In this document: positions 45,735 to 55,619 of the stretch, one piece after another
How the letters are laid out: each line of letters opens with the position of its first letter
Numbering within the stretch: position 1 is the first letter of the stretch
Assembly (NCBI GenBank): GCA_965204665.1
Contig: OZ242002.1
Coordinates: 1,426,001 to 1,490,000, forward strand
From: Nemesobacter sp965204665
GTDB lineage: Bacteria; Desulfobacterota_D; UBA1144; Nemesobacterales; Nemesobacteraceae
DNA: 64,000 nucleotides
Direction: 5' to 3'
Made by a program: the position numbers and the translations under genes
The notes under the pieces: model-generated
The model's database searches: none
The model's input: only the letters and a program-made list of their open reading frames with translations
What the model was told of the DNA's origin: nothing

Positions 45735-46409
45735 GTCATATCGATTTACATCATTATCTCAACAAAACTCCAATTCTTGACGCAAGAGCGGAATGAACTC
45801 AGGACTCGCGGACAAGGTGCGAACAAAGATTTTTTGTGACGAAATTTACAGTCTTCCACATGAACTATCTCCGTGGCAGCTCCCGCGGATACAGCCTCTG
45901 CAGTATTGAAACAGAACTGACATCGCTTGCGGTTTTTCATGGCGGCCGAGCACGCGTTTTCTCTCAGAAGGCGAAGATGTTCATAGTTTCATGAAAATTT
46001 TCGGGAGTGTACATTTATATTTTCCGAACCCGTTGCAACAACTATCTTCTGCATTAACTTGCCGATATCCCGATGCTCCGTTTAGATATTTCCTTGCTGC
46101 TACATATATCTAGATACAGTTTTTACGCAACTTTGTCAATACAATATATTGTTGATAGTCCGGAATTCGGTCGCGGAGAACGAGATCATGGCGCGCAGAG
46201 TATAAATCAAGGTCGAACGGCGGGAATCTGATTGCGCCTGCGAGTGAGACGACAGTGTATTACTTAACAGTTTAACCCCGGGCGAGTCTGGACTTTTCCT
46301 GACGGTCGAAAACTGTGTTGTACGGAGCAGCGGAGGATGTGCATGCAGATCTCTGTAATATAAGGGTTGTTTCTATTTAACCGGGTCCTGAATTGAGGAT
46401 ACAGGATTC
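45735..46409. other. Unusually long gap between mreB and mreC
   Basis: 675 bases without a supported gene. A minus-strand frame at 45746-45940 (64 codons, several Cys, no ribosome site) is not convincing. An AT-rich patch near 46130-46160 contains the palindrome CAATATATTG, and TTAACAGTTTAA occurs at 46264-46275. It may hold a separate promoter for mreC or the remains of an insertion. Confidence 0.45.
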
Positions 46410-47450
46410 TTATGTTGCGACGGATCTGAGAAGGTCTAAATCTTCTAAAGCTTTTCCGGACCCCATTACCACGCAGTCAAGCGGGTTTTCCGGCCTTTTT
46501 GTTTTGATACCGGTTCTTTTCTCTATGCTTAAATTCAATCCCCGCAAGAGAGAACCGCCACCTGCCATCATTATTCCAGTCTCGAACACGTCAGCTGCAA
46601 GTTCCGGAGGAGTTTTCTCAAGCGTCTGCATTATAGCGTCAACTATCTGATTCGTGGGGATCTGCAGGGCTTCAGGGATTTCGTCTGTATCAATCGTGCA
46701 GACTGTTGGAACTCCGGAAATACTATCTCTACCGGTTACTTTCAACTGTACCTTTTTGTTTGCTATGTCAGGTTGAGTCGAGAACCTTTTTTTCAATTCC
46801 TCCGCGGTTCTGTATCCGATCACAAGCCCGTACTTCTTTTTCACCCATTGATGTATGGCTTCGTCCATCTTATCTCCGCCGACTTTTATGGATTCACTTA
46901 CGACTATTCCGGACAGAGCGATAATCGCTATTCCGGTTGTGCCGCCTCCTATGTCAACTATCATTTTTCCAGCAGGTTCATTTACGTTCAGCCCGCATCC
47001 TATGGCGGCGCACATTGTCTCTTCGATGATGTATACTTTTCTCGCCCCCGCCGCTTCTGCGGATTCCTTCACAGTCCTTTTTTCCACTTCGCTGATCTGC
47101 AGAGGAACCGACACTATTATTCTTGGCCGCAGGAGTTCTATTTTATTGCTGTTGCACTTCTTTATGAAGTGTTCGATCATTTTCTGAGCGGCGTAAAAAT
47201 CGGCGATGACTCCATCCCGAAGAGGTCGTATAGCCTTTATTGCACCCGGGGTTCTTCCCAGCATATTTCTTGCTTCTGTACCTACAGCAATAAGTTTGGG
47301 TTTGTGTCCTGGAATTTCCTGCAGAGCGACCACGGAGGGTTCGTTTAAGACTATTCCCTTTCCCCTTGAGTACACAAGCGTGTTTGCGGTTCCAAGGTCA
47401 ATTGCCAGGTCGTTTGAAAAAGACCTTATGATGCTTTCAAAAAAATCCAT
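46410..47450 (-). CDS. mreB: Actin-like rod-shape protein MreB
   Basis: 346 aa from the ATG at 47450 (MDFFESIIRSFSNDL), the family start; the open frame reaches further upstream without homology. Nucleotide-binding motifs: AIDLGTANTLVYSRGKG, IVDIGGGTTGIAIIALSG and MAGGGSLLRGLN. It forms membrane-bound filaments that orient wall synthesis. Same strand as mreC but 675 nt upstream of it. Confidence 0.97.
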   Translation of the reverse strand: MDFFESIIRSFSNDLAIDLGTANTLVYSRGKGIVLNEPSVVALQEIPGHKPKLIAVGTEARNMLGRTPGAIKAIRPLRDGVIADFYAAQKMIEHFIKKCNSNKIELLRPRIIVSVPLQISEVEKRTVKESAEAAGARKVYIIEETMCAAIGCGLNVNEPAGKMIVDIGGGTTGIAIIALSGIVVSESIKVGGDKMDEAIHQWVKKKYGLVIGYRTAEELKKRFSTQPDIANKKVQLKVTGRDSISGVPTVCTIDTDEIPEALQIPTNQIVDAIMQTLEKTPPELAADVFETGIMMAGGGSLLRGLNLSIEKRTGIKTKRPENPLDCVVMGSGKALEDLDLLRSVAT

Positions 47451-47577
47451 CTTCTTAGATACCTCAACTTTTCTTCTGAAATGAGTTGTATTCGGCAACG
47501 ACACCGAAACCATGCTGAAAACTTAAAAGATAGGAATTCAAAACCGTCAATTATGATAATTCTAGCATGATTTCCAA

Positions 47578-48681
47578 CTATTTAAAATGATTCCAGACAG
47601 GTTTTCCAAGTATTTTCACCTTGTCGGATGATATTTCATCGCCGGTTTTTCTCCTAACCGCAAGTTCGTCCGTAAAATCCCGAAACTCCTTTCTTACATA
47701 GCCCAGCGCGATATTCTTTCCGCATAGAGGAGAATAGGCGGATGATGTTATTCTCCCCACTTTTTTCCCATCGACGGAAAGTTCATCACCGGGAAACATA
47801 TCAGTACCTTCCTTCGCCGCAAAGCAGGCAAGATGCCAGTTGACTCTTCCTCTCCACCTTATCCTCGCTATTACTTCCTGTCCGACGTAACATCCTTTTT
47901 CAAAGTCGAGAGCGTTCCATATTCCCGCTTCAATCGGTATGGTCGAAGAATCCATGTCTTTTCCGTAAATGGGAATTCCAGCCTCTATTCTCAAAGTTTC
48001 CAGAGAATCCAGGCCGAAAAGATAAGCGCAGTCTCTATCATCTAAAGTGAGTAGATCCCACACCGCAAGAGAATTGTGGTTTTCAAGCAGCACGTCAAAA
48101 CCGGTTTCACCCGTTCTGTTTATTTTGAAAACCGTGAGTCGGCGGTCGTCCGAGCATGTGTGGTCGTACTCGTCCATTTCTACGGTTTTTACACCTAGCC
48201 TGCTTTCGAGGAATTCTGAAGAATCGGGACCACACACATGCAGTACGCAGTATTTCTCCGTCACGTCAGACAGTTCAATTTTGTATGAAAGCTTGAATCT
48301 GGTAAGTACCCTCACAACTTCACTGCCTGCGCAAGGTTCTATGTCCATGTAGACAGAGTGCTCGCGTACGAAGATTCTCATATCTGAAATCATCTTTCCT
48401 TTGGGAGTCAGAAGAGTCGCGTAGGCGCCTGTTCCGGCGACTTTTTCCTTCACATCATTTGTGAGCATTCCTTGCAGGAATTTTATGCGGTCTCTGCCGG
48501 AAACAACAATTTTTGACCTGTTTGAGATATCGACTACTGCTACGTTTTTCCTTGCGTTCCGAGATTCTGCGAACGGGTCGCCGTAATTTTGCGGAAGATG
48601 AAATTCCGAACTTCCAGAAAACCTTGCGCCACGCGCTTTCTGTTTTTCGTAAAGAGGTGTTCTCTTCGAAGGTTCGGTCAT
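47578..48681 (-). CDS. ygfZ: Folate-binding protein YgfZ / GcvT family
   Basis: 367 aa. RIKFLQGMLTNDVKEKVAGT is the GcvT-fold opening, and ALDFEKGCYVGQEVIARIRW carries the YgfZ motif K-G-C-Y-x-G-Q-E with its Cys. YgfZ/IBA57 proteins support maturation or repair of certain iron-sulfur enzymes in a folate-dependent way. A true aminomethyltransferase is less likely because of that motif and the absence of gcvH or gcvP. The start overlaps no neighbour; divergent from trxB. Confidence 0.87.
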   Translation of the reverse strand: MTEPSKRTPLYEKQKARGARFSGSSEFHLPQNYGDPFAESRNARKNVAVVDISNRSKIVVSGRDRIKFLQGMLTNDVKEKVAGTGAYATLLTPKGKMISDMRIFVREHSVYMDIEPCAGSEVVRVLTRFKLSYKIELSDVTEKYCVLHVCGPDSSEFLESRLGVKTVEMDEYDHTCSDDRRLTVFKINRTGETGFDVLLENHNSLAVWDLLTLDDRDCAYLFGLDSLETLRIEAGIPIYGKDMDSSTIPIEAGIWNALDFEKGCYVGQEVIARIRWRGRVNWHLACFAAKEGTDMFPGDELSVDGKKVGRITSSAYSPLCGKNIALGYVRKEFRDFTDELAVRRKTGDEISSDKVKILGKPVWNHFK

Positions 48682-48772
48682 ATTTGTAATTTCCTTTACG
48701 AGTTTTCTCCGCTTGAAAAACTACTTGACAGCAGTAATATACACACCCTTAAAAAATTGCGGAGTGCTGAGA

Positions 48773-49717
48773 GTGAGTGAACTAGAAAAAAGTTATAAGG
48801 TGGTGATCATGGGGTCAGGCCCCGCGGGACTTACGGCAGCTATTTATGCCGCGCGGGCTAACCTTGAGCCGCTTGTTCTTGAAGGACCTGAAGCCGGCGG
48901 TCAGCTTACCACGACTACTGATGTGGAGAATTTTCCGGGTTTTCCGCGAGGCGTTATGGGTCCGGAACTTATGGACCTTCTTAGGGAGCAAGCGCAGAGG
49001 TTCGGGGCGCGATGCATGCAGAAGTCAGTTACATCTGTTGATTTTTCCCGAAGACCTTTTCACGTGTTCGTAGACGAAGAAGAGTCGCGGTCATCTGCGT
49101 TTATAGTTTCTTCAGGCGCTACGGCGAAAATGCTCGGACTTCCAACGGAGCGGGAACTTTTGGGTTATGGGGTTTCCACCTGCGCCACCTGCGACGGTTT
49201 TTTCTTCAAAGACAAGGAACTCGTAGTGGTCGGAGGCGGAGACAGCGCCATGGAGGAATCCATATTTCTTACAAAATTCGCTTCTCGAGTTACGGTCGTT
49301 CACAGAAGAGACACGCTCAAGGCGTCTGTGATAATGCAACAACGCGCCCGTGACAATGAGAAAATAGATTTCATATGGAACGCGGTCGTTGAGCAAGTAC
49401 TGGGCTTGAGAGAAACTGGAGTGACGGGGGTGATGTTGAGGGATGTCAACACAGGCGAGAGTTATGTGAGGCAGTGTCAGGGAATGTTTGTCGCCATAGG
49501 GCATACTCCCAACAGTGAGATATTCAAAGGACAACTCCAAATGGATGAAAACGGGTACCTTATAACCAAAAGCGGTACTTCTGAAACCAGCGTTGCGGGG
49601 GTATTTGCGGCAGGAGATATCCAGGACACAAGATATAAGCAGGCGATAACTGCCGCGGGCAGCGGTTGCATGGCGGCTATCGACGCTGAGAGATTTCTTG
49701 AGGAAAACGGACTTTAG
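48773..49717 (+). CDS. trxB: Thioredoxin reductase
   Basis: Flavoenzyme that passes electrons from NADPH to thioredoxin, 314 aa. The GTG start at 48773 (SELEKSYKVVIMGSGPAG) has GGAG 8 nt upstream; an ATG 20 codons earlier has no support. FAD site GSGPAGLTAAIYAARA, redox pair in STCATCDGFFF, NADPH site VVGGGDSAMEES, and the C-terminal FAD motif GVFAAGDIQDTRYKQ. A perfect -35 TTGACA lies at 48725-48730, but the -10 is poor. Confidence 0.96.
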   Translation: MSELEKSYKVVIMGSGPAGLTAAIYAARANLEPLVLEGPEAGGQLTTTTDVENFPGFPRGVMGPELMDLLREQAQRFGARCMQKSVTSVDFSRRPFHVFVDEEESRSSAFIVSSGATAKMLGLPTERELLGYGVSTCATCDGFFFKDKELVVVGGGDSAMEESIFLTKFASRVTVVHRRDTLKASVIMQQRARDNEKIDFIWNAVVEQVLGLRETGVTGVMLRDVNTGESYVRQCQGMFVAIGHTPNSEIFKGQLQMDENGYLITKSGTSETSVAGVFAAGDIQDTRYKQAITAAGSGCMAAIDAERFLEENGL

Positions 49718-49738
49718 TTACTTTGTGAATTACAGTTT

Positions 49739-49767
49739 TGGACAAAGTATTTTTATTCGGTTATAGA
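49739..49767 (+). promoter_or_regulatory. Candidate tRNA promoter
   Basis: TGGACA (49739-49744) and TATAGA (49762-49767) are 17 nt apart and lie just upstream of tRNA-Val. Hexamer match only. Confidence 0.4.
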
Positions 49768-49784
49768 ATTTGCCGGCTTTTCCC

Positions 49785-49859
49785 GGGCGGTTAGCTCAGC
49801 GGGAGAGCATCTGCCTTACAAGCAGAGGGTCACAGGTTCAAATCCTGTACCGCCCACCA
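49785..49859 (+). tRNA. tRNA-Val (anticodon TAC)
   Basis: A full cloverleaf can be drawn: acceptor GGGCGGT with ACCGCCC, anticodon stem TCTGC/GCAGA around the loop CTTACAA (anticodon TAC), and T arm CACAGGTTCAAATCCTGT. CCA is encoded (49857-49859). It lies nine bases before tRNA-Asp, very probably in one transcript. Confidence 0.96.
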
Positions 49860-49867
49860 TTTTAAAC

Positions 49868-49942
49868 GGGGCCGTAGTTCAGTTTGGTCAGAACGCTGGC
49901 CTGTCAAGCCAGAGGTCGCGGGTTCAAATCCCGTCGGTCCCG
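49868..49942 (+). tRNA. tRNA-Asp (anticodon GTC)
   Basis: Acceptor GGGGCCG with CGGTCCC (one G-U pair), anticodon stem CTGGC/GCCAG with loop CTGTCAA (anticodon GTC), T arm CGCGGGTTCAAATCCCG. Discriminator G; CCA is not encoded. The 3' end faces the 5.2-kb helicase gene, a usual place for island integration, but I found no second copy of the tRNA end downstream. Confidence 0.95.
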
Positions 49943-50314
49943 CACCCCGATTTATTTTACAGCGCCCGTCCCATGGCCCTCTGTCGGTTTTTGTACGCAC
50001 CTTGGTCTATCCCCCCCCTCTCATCTCAATTTGCAAAGTCTAAGCGAGACAGGGCTGTGTTTCTCGTAACTCGCCGAGCAGGCGAACAAACAACTGTCGC
50101 AGTGAACGGACCGGAGAAAAGAGTGTCAGTATGCAGCGTACGGTTGTTTTGATGCGTCAAGCAGACTTGAGCAACCGAGCGCGAATTGTTTCATAACATG
50201 TCTTGGACCCGACTCGGCGTCCTCGTCCGATGTATCTGCGTATTTGCTTGAAATTATATAAAATAGTATCAGAAATGAAGATTTATATTCAAATCTGAGC
50301 ATGGAGAGTTGACG
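49943..50314. other. Intergenic region between tRNA-Asp and the helicase fusion gene
   Basis: About 370 bases with no supported gene. The last 70 bases are AT-rich (TATAAAAT at 50257-50264) and probably hold the promoter of the large gene. No clear attachment-site repeat was seen. Confidence 0.45.
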
Positions 50315-53300
50315 GTGACGAAGCACTCGTTCTCTGGTCAAGAAAATGAATTGCATCTGCGATGTCTCTCTGTTGACCTTGAGGTGGACAGCAGGAGCGG
50401 AAAAATTCGTGCCGTCGGTGCCGTGCGTTCAGATACCGGACAATCAGTCAGTTTTCGAAACGGGGACCTGCGGAAGTTGCTTGAGGAACTGGATGATTTT
50501 GCGGACGGCGCATCTCTTCTTGTCGGCCATAACCTGATAAAATTCGACCGTCCTAAACTGGATGCCGTAAAATCCGATCTCAATCTTTTGAAACTGCCGT
50601 CAATAGACACTCTCTGGCTGAGCCCTCTTGCCTTTCCTCGCAACCCTTATCATAAGCTGGTGAAGCACTACAAGAAAGGAGACTTGGTGCGCGAGCAGAT
50701 AAACAAACCTGAACTGGATGCGAAGATTGCTCTAACTCTTCTCCATGACGAATGGAACTCCCTGCGGAGAACAGATAAAGACCTGACCCTTATTTGGCAC
50801 CGGTTGGCCACATCCGATAGCGGGATGTCGGGTTTTAATATGTTCTTCTCTTCTCTGAGGAATTCATCTCCTCCTTCAGATGTCGAAACCCGAAAGACGC
50901 TAAGCAGATGGCTTGAGGGCAAAGTCTGTCAAACTCATGCCGGCGACATTACAAACGTGGCCAGACGAAATCCGTGGCCGTTTGCTTATGCTTTGGCGTG
51001 GTTTTCAGTGGCGGGAGGTAACTCCGTAATGCCGCCCTGGGTCCGTCATCAGTTTCCCGAAGCGGGGCGTATAGTCCGTAAGTTACGTGACACCGCCTGC
51101 GTCAATGACGGATGTATCTGGTGTCGTGAGAACCACGATTCCCGCAAGGAACTTTCCCGCTGGTTCGGCTATTCCGATTTTCGACCGGGGCAGAAATCGG
51201 TAGTTGATACTGCTATGGTCGGAAACCATGTTCTGGGAATTATGCCCACAGGCGCCGGCAAATCGCTTTGCTACCAGGTTCCCGCTCTTTCGCGCTACCA
51301 CAAAACGGGGGCATTGACCGTTGTAATCTCACCGCTGGTCGCTCTTATGGCGGACCAAGTGGCAGGTCTTGAGTCGAGAGGGATCGGGTCATGCGTTACC
51401 GTAAACGGACTTTTATCCATGCCTGAGCGTGTTACGGCTCTGGAGAGGGTGAGGCTTGGAGACGCGAGCATACTTATAATTTCACCGGAGGGACTCCGCA
51501 ACATTTCACTGATACGAGCACTGGACCAACGGGAGATAGGCGCTTGGGTGCTTGACGAAGCTCATTGTCTCTCAAGATGGGGTCATGATTTCCGCCCTGA
51601 TTACCGATATGTGGGAAGGTTTATACGCAGCAGGTCGGAGAACGGTTATGTGGCGCCCGTAATGTGTCTTACCGCAACAGCGAAACCCGAAGTTGTAGAT
51701 GAAATCAAGTCTTATTTCAGAAAGCATCTGGGAGTGGATTTAATTGTTTTTAACTGCGGAGCGCACCGTCCGAATCTTATTTTTCAGGTTGTGCTGACGA
51801 GCGAAGCGAAAAAGTTTTCCCAAATATACCGGATAATTGAAGCCAATTTGCCGAACGGAACGTCGGGAGGCGCCATAGTTTATTGCGCGACGCGCGCGAA
51901 TACGGAAGAAATGGCAGTTTTTCTTAAAGGAAAAGGTCTTGAATCTGACTTTTTTCATGCCGGCCTTCCTCCGCAGAAAAAACTGAATGTGCAGAAAAGT
52001 TTCATCAACGGCGACCTGCAGGTTATTTCTGCCACCAATGCATTCGGCATGGGAATTGACAAAGAGGATGTGCGCGTCGTGATCCATGCGGATATACCGG
52101 GGTCGCTTGAGAATTATCTGCAGGAGGCTGGAAGAGCGGGAAGAGATCAAAGACCCGCCCACTGCGTGCTTCTCTATACGCAGGAAGATGTCGAAAGACA
52201 ATTCGGATTCTCGGCGCGTTCACGGCTGACCCGAGAAGAGATCCAGAGCATTTTCAGATTCCTGCGCAGACTGGACAAAAAGAAACGAACGGGCGGAGAG
52301 ATCGTGGTCACCTCAGGTGAGATTCTGTTTGAAGACAGGGACAATGAGATTAGAAACAACAGAAGAGACTCCGTGACCGATAATACCGGTGATACCAAGG
52401 TTCGTACGGCTATTTCTTGGCTTGAAGAATCAGATATGCTCACCCGGGAAAAAAACCTGGTTAGTGTTTTCCCGTCTTTTCTTTATGTGAACTCTTTAGA
52501 CGAGGCGAAGAGAAGGCTTCAGAGTAAAGGAATAAATTCCGACCGTCTTGACGGTCTTCTATCCATAGTCAGGGAAATAATGAATGCGGATAAAGATCAA
52601 GGGATTTCCACTGACGAACTTATGCACATATCGGGGCTCAGTCCGCAGAGAGTTCTCTCCGCCCTGAGTGATCTGGAGAGTTCCGACATAGTCAGTAACG
52701 ACATTACGATGACCGCCTTCGTGCATTCCGGGGTTAAGCATTCATCTCTTCGCCGCTTCCGGGAGGCGCAGGATCTGGAATGTTCACTGATCAACTACAT
52801 GCGCGATATGAAGAATGATGTCAAGTTGGTTGAACAGGGGTTTACTCTGTCTCTGTCCGCTGCGGTGCAGGCACTGCGGGAACAGATGAAGGATGAGAAT
52901 CTTTTCCCTCAACGATTACTTAGCATACTGCGCAGCATATCCTACGACGGCCGTGGAGAGATGGACAACTCGGGGAGTCTGGGAGTGCGAAACCTGAACG
53001 GCAGGTCAGTTCGTCTGACGCTTTTCCGGGAATGGTCTGATTTGGAAAAAATTGCGGAACTCAGGCGCGGGGCGGCGGAAGCAGTGCTTCGCCACCTGCT
53101 GAGCCGCGTACCTAAAGGTACACACGGAGTTGACCTCAAAGTTGATACGACTTTCGGAAAACTGTCAAGGGAAATCGCTTCTGACATAGGATTAAGAAAG
53201 GGGAGCCGAGATCTGCAGGAATTACGGAAAAAATTACAGGACAGAGCTCTTATGTGGTTACACGAACAGAGAGTCATACGTCTTCACAGAGGACTCACGG

Positions 53301-55474
53301 TGTTTCGCCCTGCTATGACGGTCCGTCTTAAAAGAGAAAAGCAGATGTTTACGAAAGAGGACTTTGAACCGCTCGCCGAGCATTACAGCGGACAGATCCT
53401 GCAGATACATATAATGGATGAGTATTCGCGCAGAGGTATCAAGGCCATCTCCGATGCGTTGGCGATGGTGGATGAATATTTCAGTGTTGAAGAGGAGAAG
53501 TTCGTTAGACGATGGTTGCAGGAAAAGTTTTATGAATCCATGATGCAGAACAGGGGAAAACGGAAGAATATCTTTATGCAGACCACTCCGGAATCGTGGC
53601 GCAGGATTGTGGAAGATCTTGGAAATCCCGACCAGAGGCGAATTGTTGAGGATAATCGGGAGCGGACAAATGTGCTTGTGCTCGCAGGCCCCGGTTCCGG
53701 TAAGACGAGGGTATTAGTTCATCGCATTGCCTATCTTCTGCGCATCAGGCGGGAGAATCCGAGCAGTATCATTGCTCTTGCGTACAATCGTCACGCAGCT
53801 GTGGAGATTCGCCGTCGTCTCAAGGAACTTGTGGGTGACGACTCCTGCGGGGTAATGGTGCTTACGTGTCACTCCTTGGCCATGCGTCTGGTCGGGTTCA
53901 ATTTCTCCTATACAGCTTCAAAGCAGGTTGAGGAAAAGGAGTTTTTCATCAAGGTGCTGCGGGATGCGTCGGCTCTGCTCAAAGGGCAGGGAGTTGCGCC
54001 GGAAGAGTCGGATGAACATCGAGAACGTCTGCTGGCCGGTTTCAGATGGATTCTGGTTGATGAATATCAGGATATAGGTCCTGATGAATATGAACTTATC
54101 TCGGCGCTGGCTGGAAGGACGCTCGGTGAAGAGGAAAGCAAACTTACGTTGTTCGCCGTAGGCGATGATGATCAGAACATCTACTCTTTTAACGGTACTT
54201 CAGTTGAGTTCATCCGCCGTTTCGAAAAAGATTATAAATCCAGACCCGCCTTTTTGACCGACAATTACCGTTCCACCCGTCATATTGTAGAAGCATCAAA
54301 TGCGATGATTAATCCGGCACGGAACCGCATGAAGGTTCACAATCCCATCCGAGTTAATAAGGCGCGTATGAAAGACCCTCGAGGCGGCGAATGGCGGGGA
54401 CTGGACCCCGTAGCGCAGGGAAGGGTTCAGATTCTTGATGCGGGTACTGATCCGGCATCTCAAGCGTGGTCTGCAATGATGGAACTCAAGCGACTTTACG
54501 AGCTCTCGCCTGATTGGGATTGGTCCAGATGCGCGGTGATCGCCCGTAAATGGGAACATTTAGACCCTGTAAGTTCTTTTTGCCGAATCCACAAGATTCC
54601 CGCACAGATGGCGAACGAAAAACCTCCATTCTGGCAATTGCGCGAAACCGGAAAATTTCTCAATTGGCTCGGTGAAAAAGAGACGGAACTTGTCAGCGGC
54701 GCGGACCTTGACAGGTGGTTGCGCAGTCAAAAATCCAATTGCTGGAATGATTTGCTGTTGCAGGCTGTCGGGGAGTATTGTCTGGAGACTGACGGTGCCG
54801 AAACGCCTGTTGAACATGTCGTTGAATGGCTTGCCGAGTGGGGCTTTGAGATACGACGACGCCAGCACGGGATTTTGCTTACAACCGCGCACGGAAGCAA
54901 GGGACTTGAATTTGATCACGTGTCGGTGCTGGGCGGCGATTGGAATGATTCAGACGAGGAACGCAGATTGTACTATGTCGCGATGACCCGGGTTAAAAAG
55001 ACCCTGTTGCTGCTGCGTCTCCCCAAATCCAACAGGCTGCAGAATACGTTGTTTGACGATTCATCCGTTCTCACCCGCCGGTTATCGACAGGGCCGTCCG
55101 AGGAATTGAAAAAGCTCAGGACCTGTTTCAGAAAACTTGCTCTCGGTGATGTGTTTTTGAGTTTTGCCGGATATAGAAATGCCCGGGACCCCCTGCATCG
55201 CGTTATTGAGGCGCTTTCGCCCGGTGACCCTCTTGATGTGCGGCATGCGGGAAGCGGTCGGCTGGAACTGGTGGATCGTTCTTCGGGAGTGGTGGTTGGA
55301 CAACTGGCAAAAGCGTACAGACCTCCGTCCGGCATGCGTTGTGTTTCCGCAAACGTGTTTGCTGTGGTGAACCGCAAGCGCGAGTTTTCAGAACCCCAAT
55401 ATCAAGACGGCATGAAGTGTGACCAGTGGGAAGTGGTGCTTCCGGAACTCAGGTTTGAACCTGATGTCGGTTAA
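50315..55474 (+). CDS. Giant fusion: exonuclease-like domain, RecQ helicase and UvrD helicase
   Basis: About 1719 aa from the GTG at 50315 (GGAG 8 nt upstream). Residues about 12-140 look like a DnaQ-type exonuclease: LSVDLEVDSRSGKIRAVG with Asp-x-Glu, LVGHNLIKFDRPKL, and LDAKIALTLLHDE. Residues about 280-620 are RecQ: FGYSDFRPGQKSVV, Walker A MPTGAGKSLCYQ (about 312), LDEAHCLSRWGHDFRPDY (about 414), TNAFGMGIDKEDVR and QEAGRAGRDQRPAHC. Residues about 1120-1600 are UvrD-like: LAGPGSGKTRVLVHRIAYL (about 1127), DEYQDIGPDEYE, VGDDDQNIYSFNG, TTAHGSKGLEFDHVSVLG and LYYVAMTRVKKT. Two 3'-5' helicases and a nuclease in one chain suggest DNA-end or foreign-DNA processing; defence is a guess from context. 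Confidence 0.9.
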   Translation: MTKHSFSGQENELHLRCLSVDLEVDSRSGKIRAVGAVRSDTGQSVSFRNGDLRKLLEELDDFADGASLLVGHNLIKFDRPKLDAVKSDLNLLKLPSIDTLWLSPLAFPRNPYHKLVKHYKKGDLVREQINKPELDAKIALTLLHDEWNSLRRTDKDLTLIWHRLATSDSGMSGFNMFFSSLRNSSPPSDVETRKTLSRWLEGKVCQTHAGDITNVARRNPWPFAYALAWFSVAGGNSVMPPWVRHQFPEAGRIVRKLRDTACVNDGCIWCRENHDSRKELSRWFGYSDFRPGQKSVVDTAMVGNHVLGIMPTGAGKSLCYQVPALSRYHKTGALTVVISPLVALMADQVAGLESRGIGSCVTVNGLLSMPERVTALERVRLGDASILIISPEGLRNISLIRALDQREIGAWVLDEAHCLSRWGHDFRPDYRYVGRFIRSRSENGYVAPVMCLTATAKPEVVDEIKSYFRKHLGVDLIVFNCGAHRPNLIFQVVLTSEAKKFSQIYRIIEANLPNGTSGGAIVYCATRANTEEMAVFLKGKGLESDFFHAGLPPQKKLNVQKSFINGDLQVISATNAFGMGIDKEDVRVVIHADIPGSLENYLQEAGRAGRDQRPAHCVLLYTQEDVERQFGFSARSRLTREEIQSIFRFLRRLDKKKRTGGEIVVTSGEILFEDRDNEIRNNRRDSVTDNTGDTKVRTAISWLEESDMLTREKNLVSVFPSFLYVNSLDEAKRRLQSKGINSDRLDGLLSIVREIMNADKDQGISTDELMHISGLSPQRVLSALSDLESSDIVSNDITMTAFVHSGVKHSSLRRFREAQDLECSLINYMRDMKNDVKLVEQGFTLSLSAAVQALREQMKDENLFPQRLLSILRSISYDGRGEMDNSGSLGVRNLNGRSVRLTLFREWSDLEKIAELRRGAAEAVLRHLLSRVPKGTHGVDLKVDTTFGKLSREIASDIGLRKGSRDLQELRKKLQDRALMWLHEQRVIRLHRGLTVFRPAMTVRLKREKQMFTKEDFEPLAEHYSGQILQIHIMDEYSRRGIKAISDALAMVDEYFSVEEEKFVRRWLQEKFYESMMQNRGKRKNIFMQTTPESWRRIVEDLGNPDQRRIVEDNRERTNVLVLAGPGSGKTRVLVHRIAYLLRIRRENPSSIIALAYNRHAAVEIRRRLKELVGDDSCGVMVLTCHSLAMRLVGFNFSYTASKQVEEKEFFIKVLRDASALLKGQGVAPEESDEHRERLLAGFRWILVDEYQDIGPDEYELISALAGRTLGEEESKLTLFAVGDDDQNIYSFNGTSVEFIRRFEKDYKSRPAFLTDNYRSTRHIVEASNAMINPARNRMKVHNPIRVNKARMKDPRGGEWRGLDPVAQGRVQILDAGTDPASQAWSAMMELKRLYELSPDWDWSRCAVIARKWEHLDPVSSFCRIHKIPAQMANEKPPFWQLRETGKFLNWLGEKETELVSGADLDRWLRSQKSNCWNDLLLQAVGEYCLETDGAETPVEHVVEWLAEWGFEIRRRQHGILLTTAHGSKGLEFDHVSVLGGDWNDSDEERRLYYVAMTRVKKTLLLLRLPKSNRLQNTLFDDSSVLTRRLSTGPSEELKKLRTCFRKLALGDVFLSFAGYRNARDPLHRVIEALSPGDPLDVRHAGSGRLELVDRSSGVVVGQLAKAYRPPSGMRCVSANVFAVVNRKREFSEPQYQDGMKCDQWEVVLPELRFEPDVG

Positions 55475-55524
55475 AATACCACTAAGGTTCGCATCACTCT
55501 GGTTTCTTTTTCCGGAGTAATTGC

Positions 55525-55617
55525 GGGATAAGTCCTTGACCGTAGTGAGTCTCTGAATAATATTAATAGTGATAAAGGATATTTCGGGAGAAATTCTGTT
55601 TCTTTTCGCGGTTGCGG
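55525..55617 (+). repeat. Diverged upstream copy of the kefB gene start (copy A)
   Basis: 93 bases match 56254-56346 with about 14 differences and no gap. Read as protein it gives IKDISGEILFLFAVA, clearly the first residues of the antiporter (MKDILGEILLLFVVA), then stops matching at the edge of the inverted-repeat cassette. A truncated duplicate. Confidence 0.85.
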
Positions 55618-55619
55618 AA

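Noticed and set aside
45746..45940. 64-codon Cys-containing frame between mreB and mreC
   Set aside because: No ribosome site, no family I recognise, and the flanking sequence is non-coding in character.
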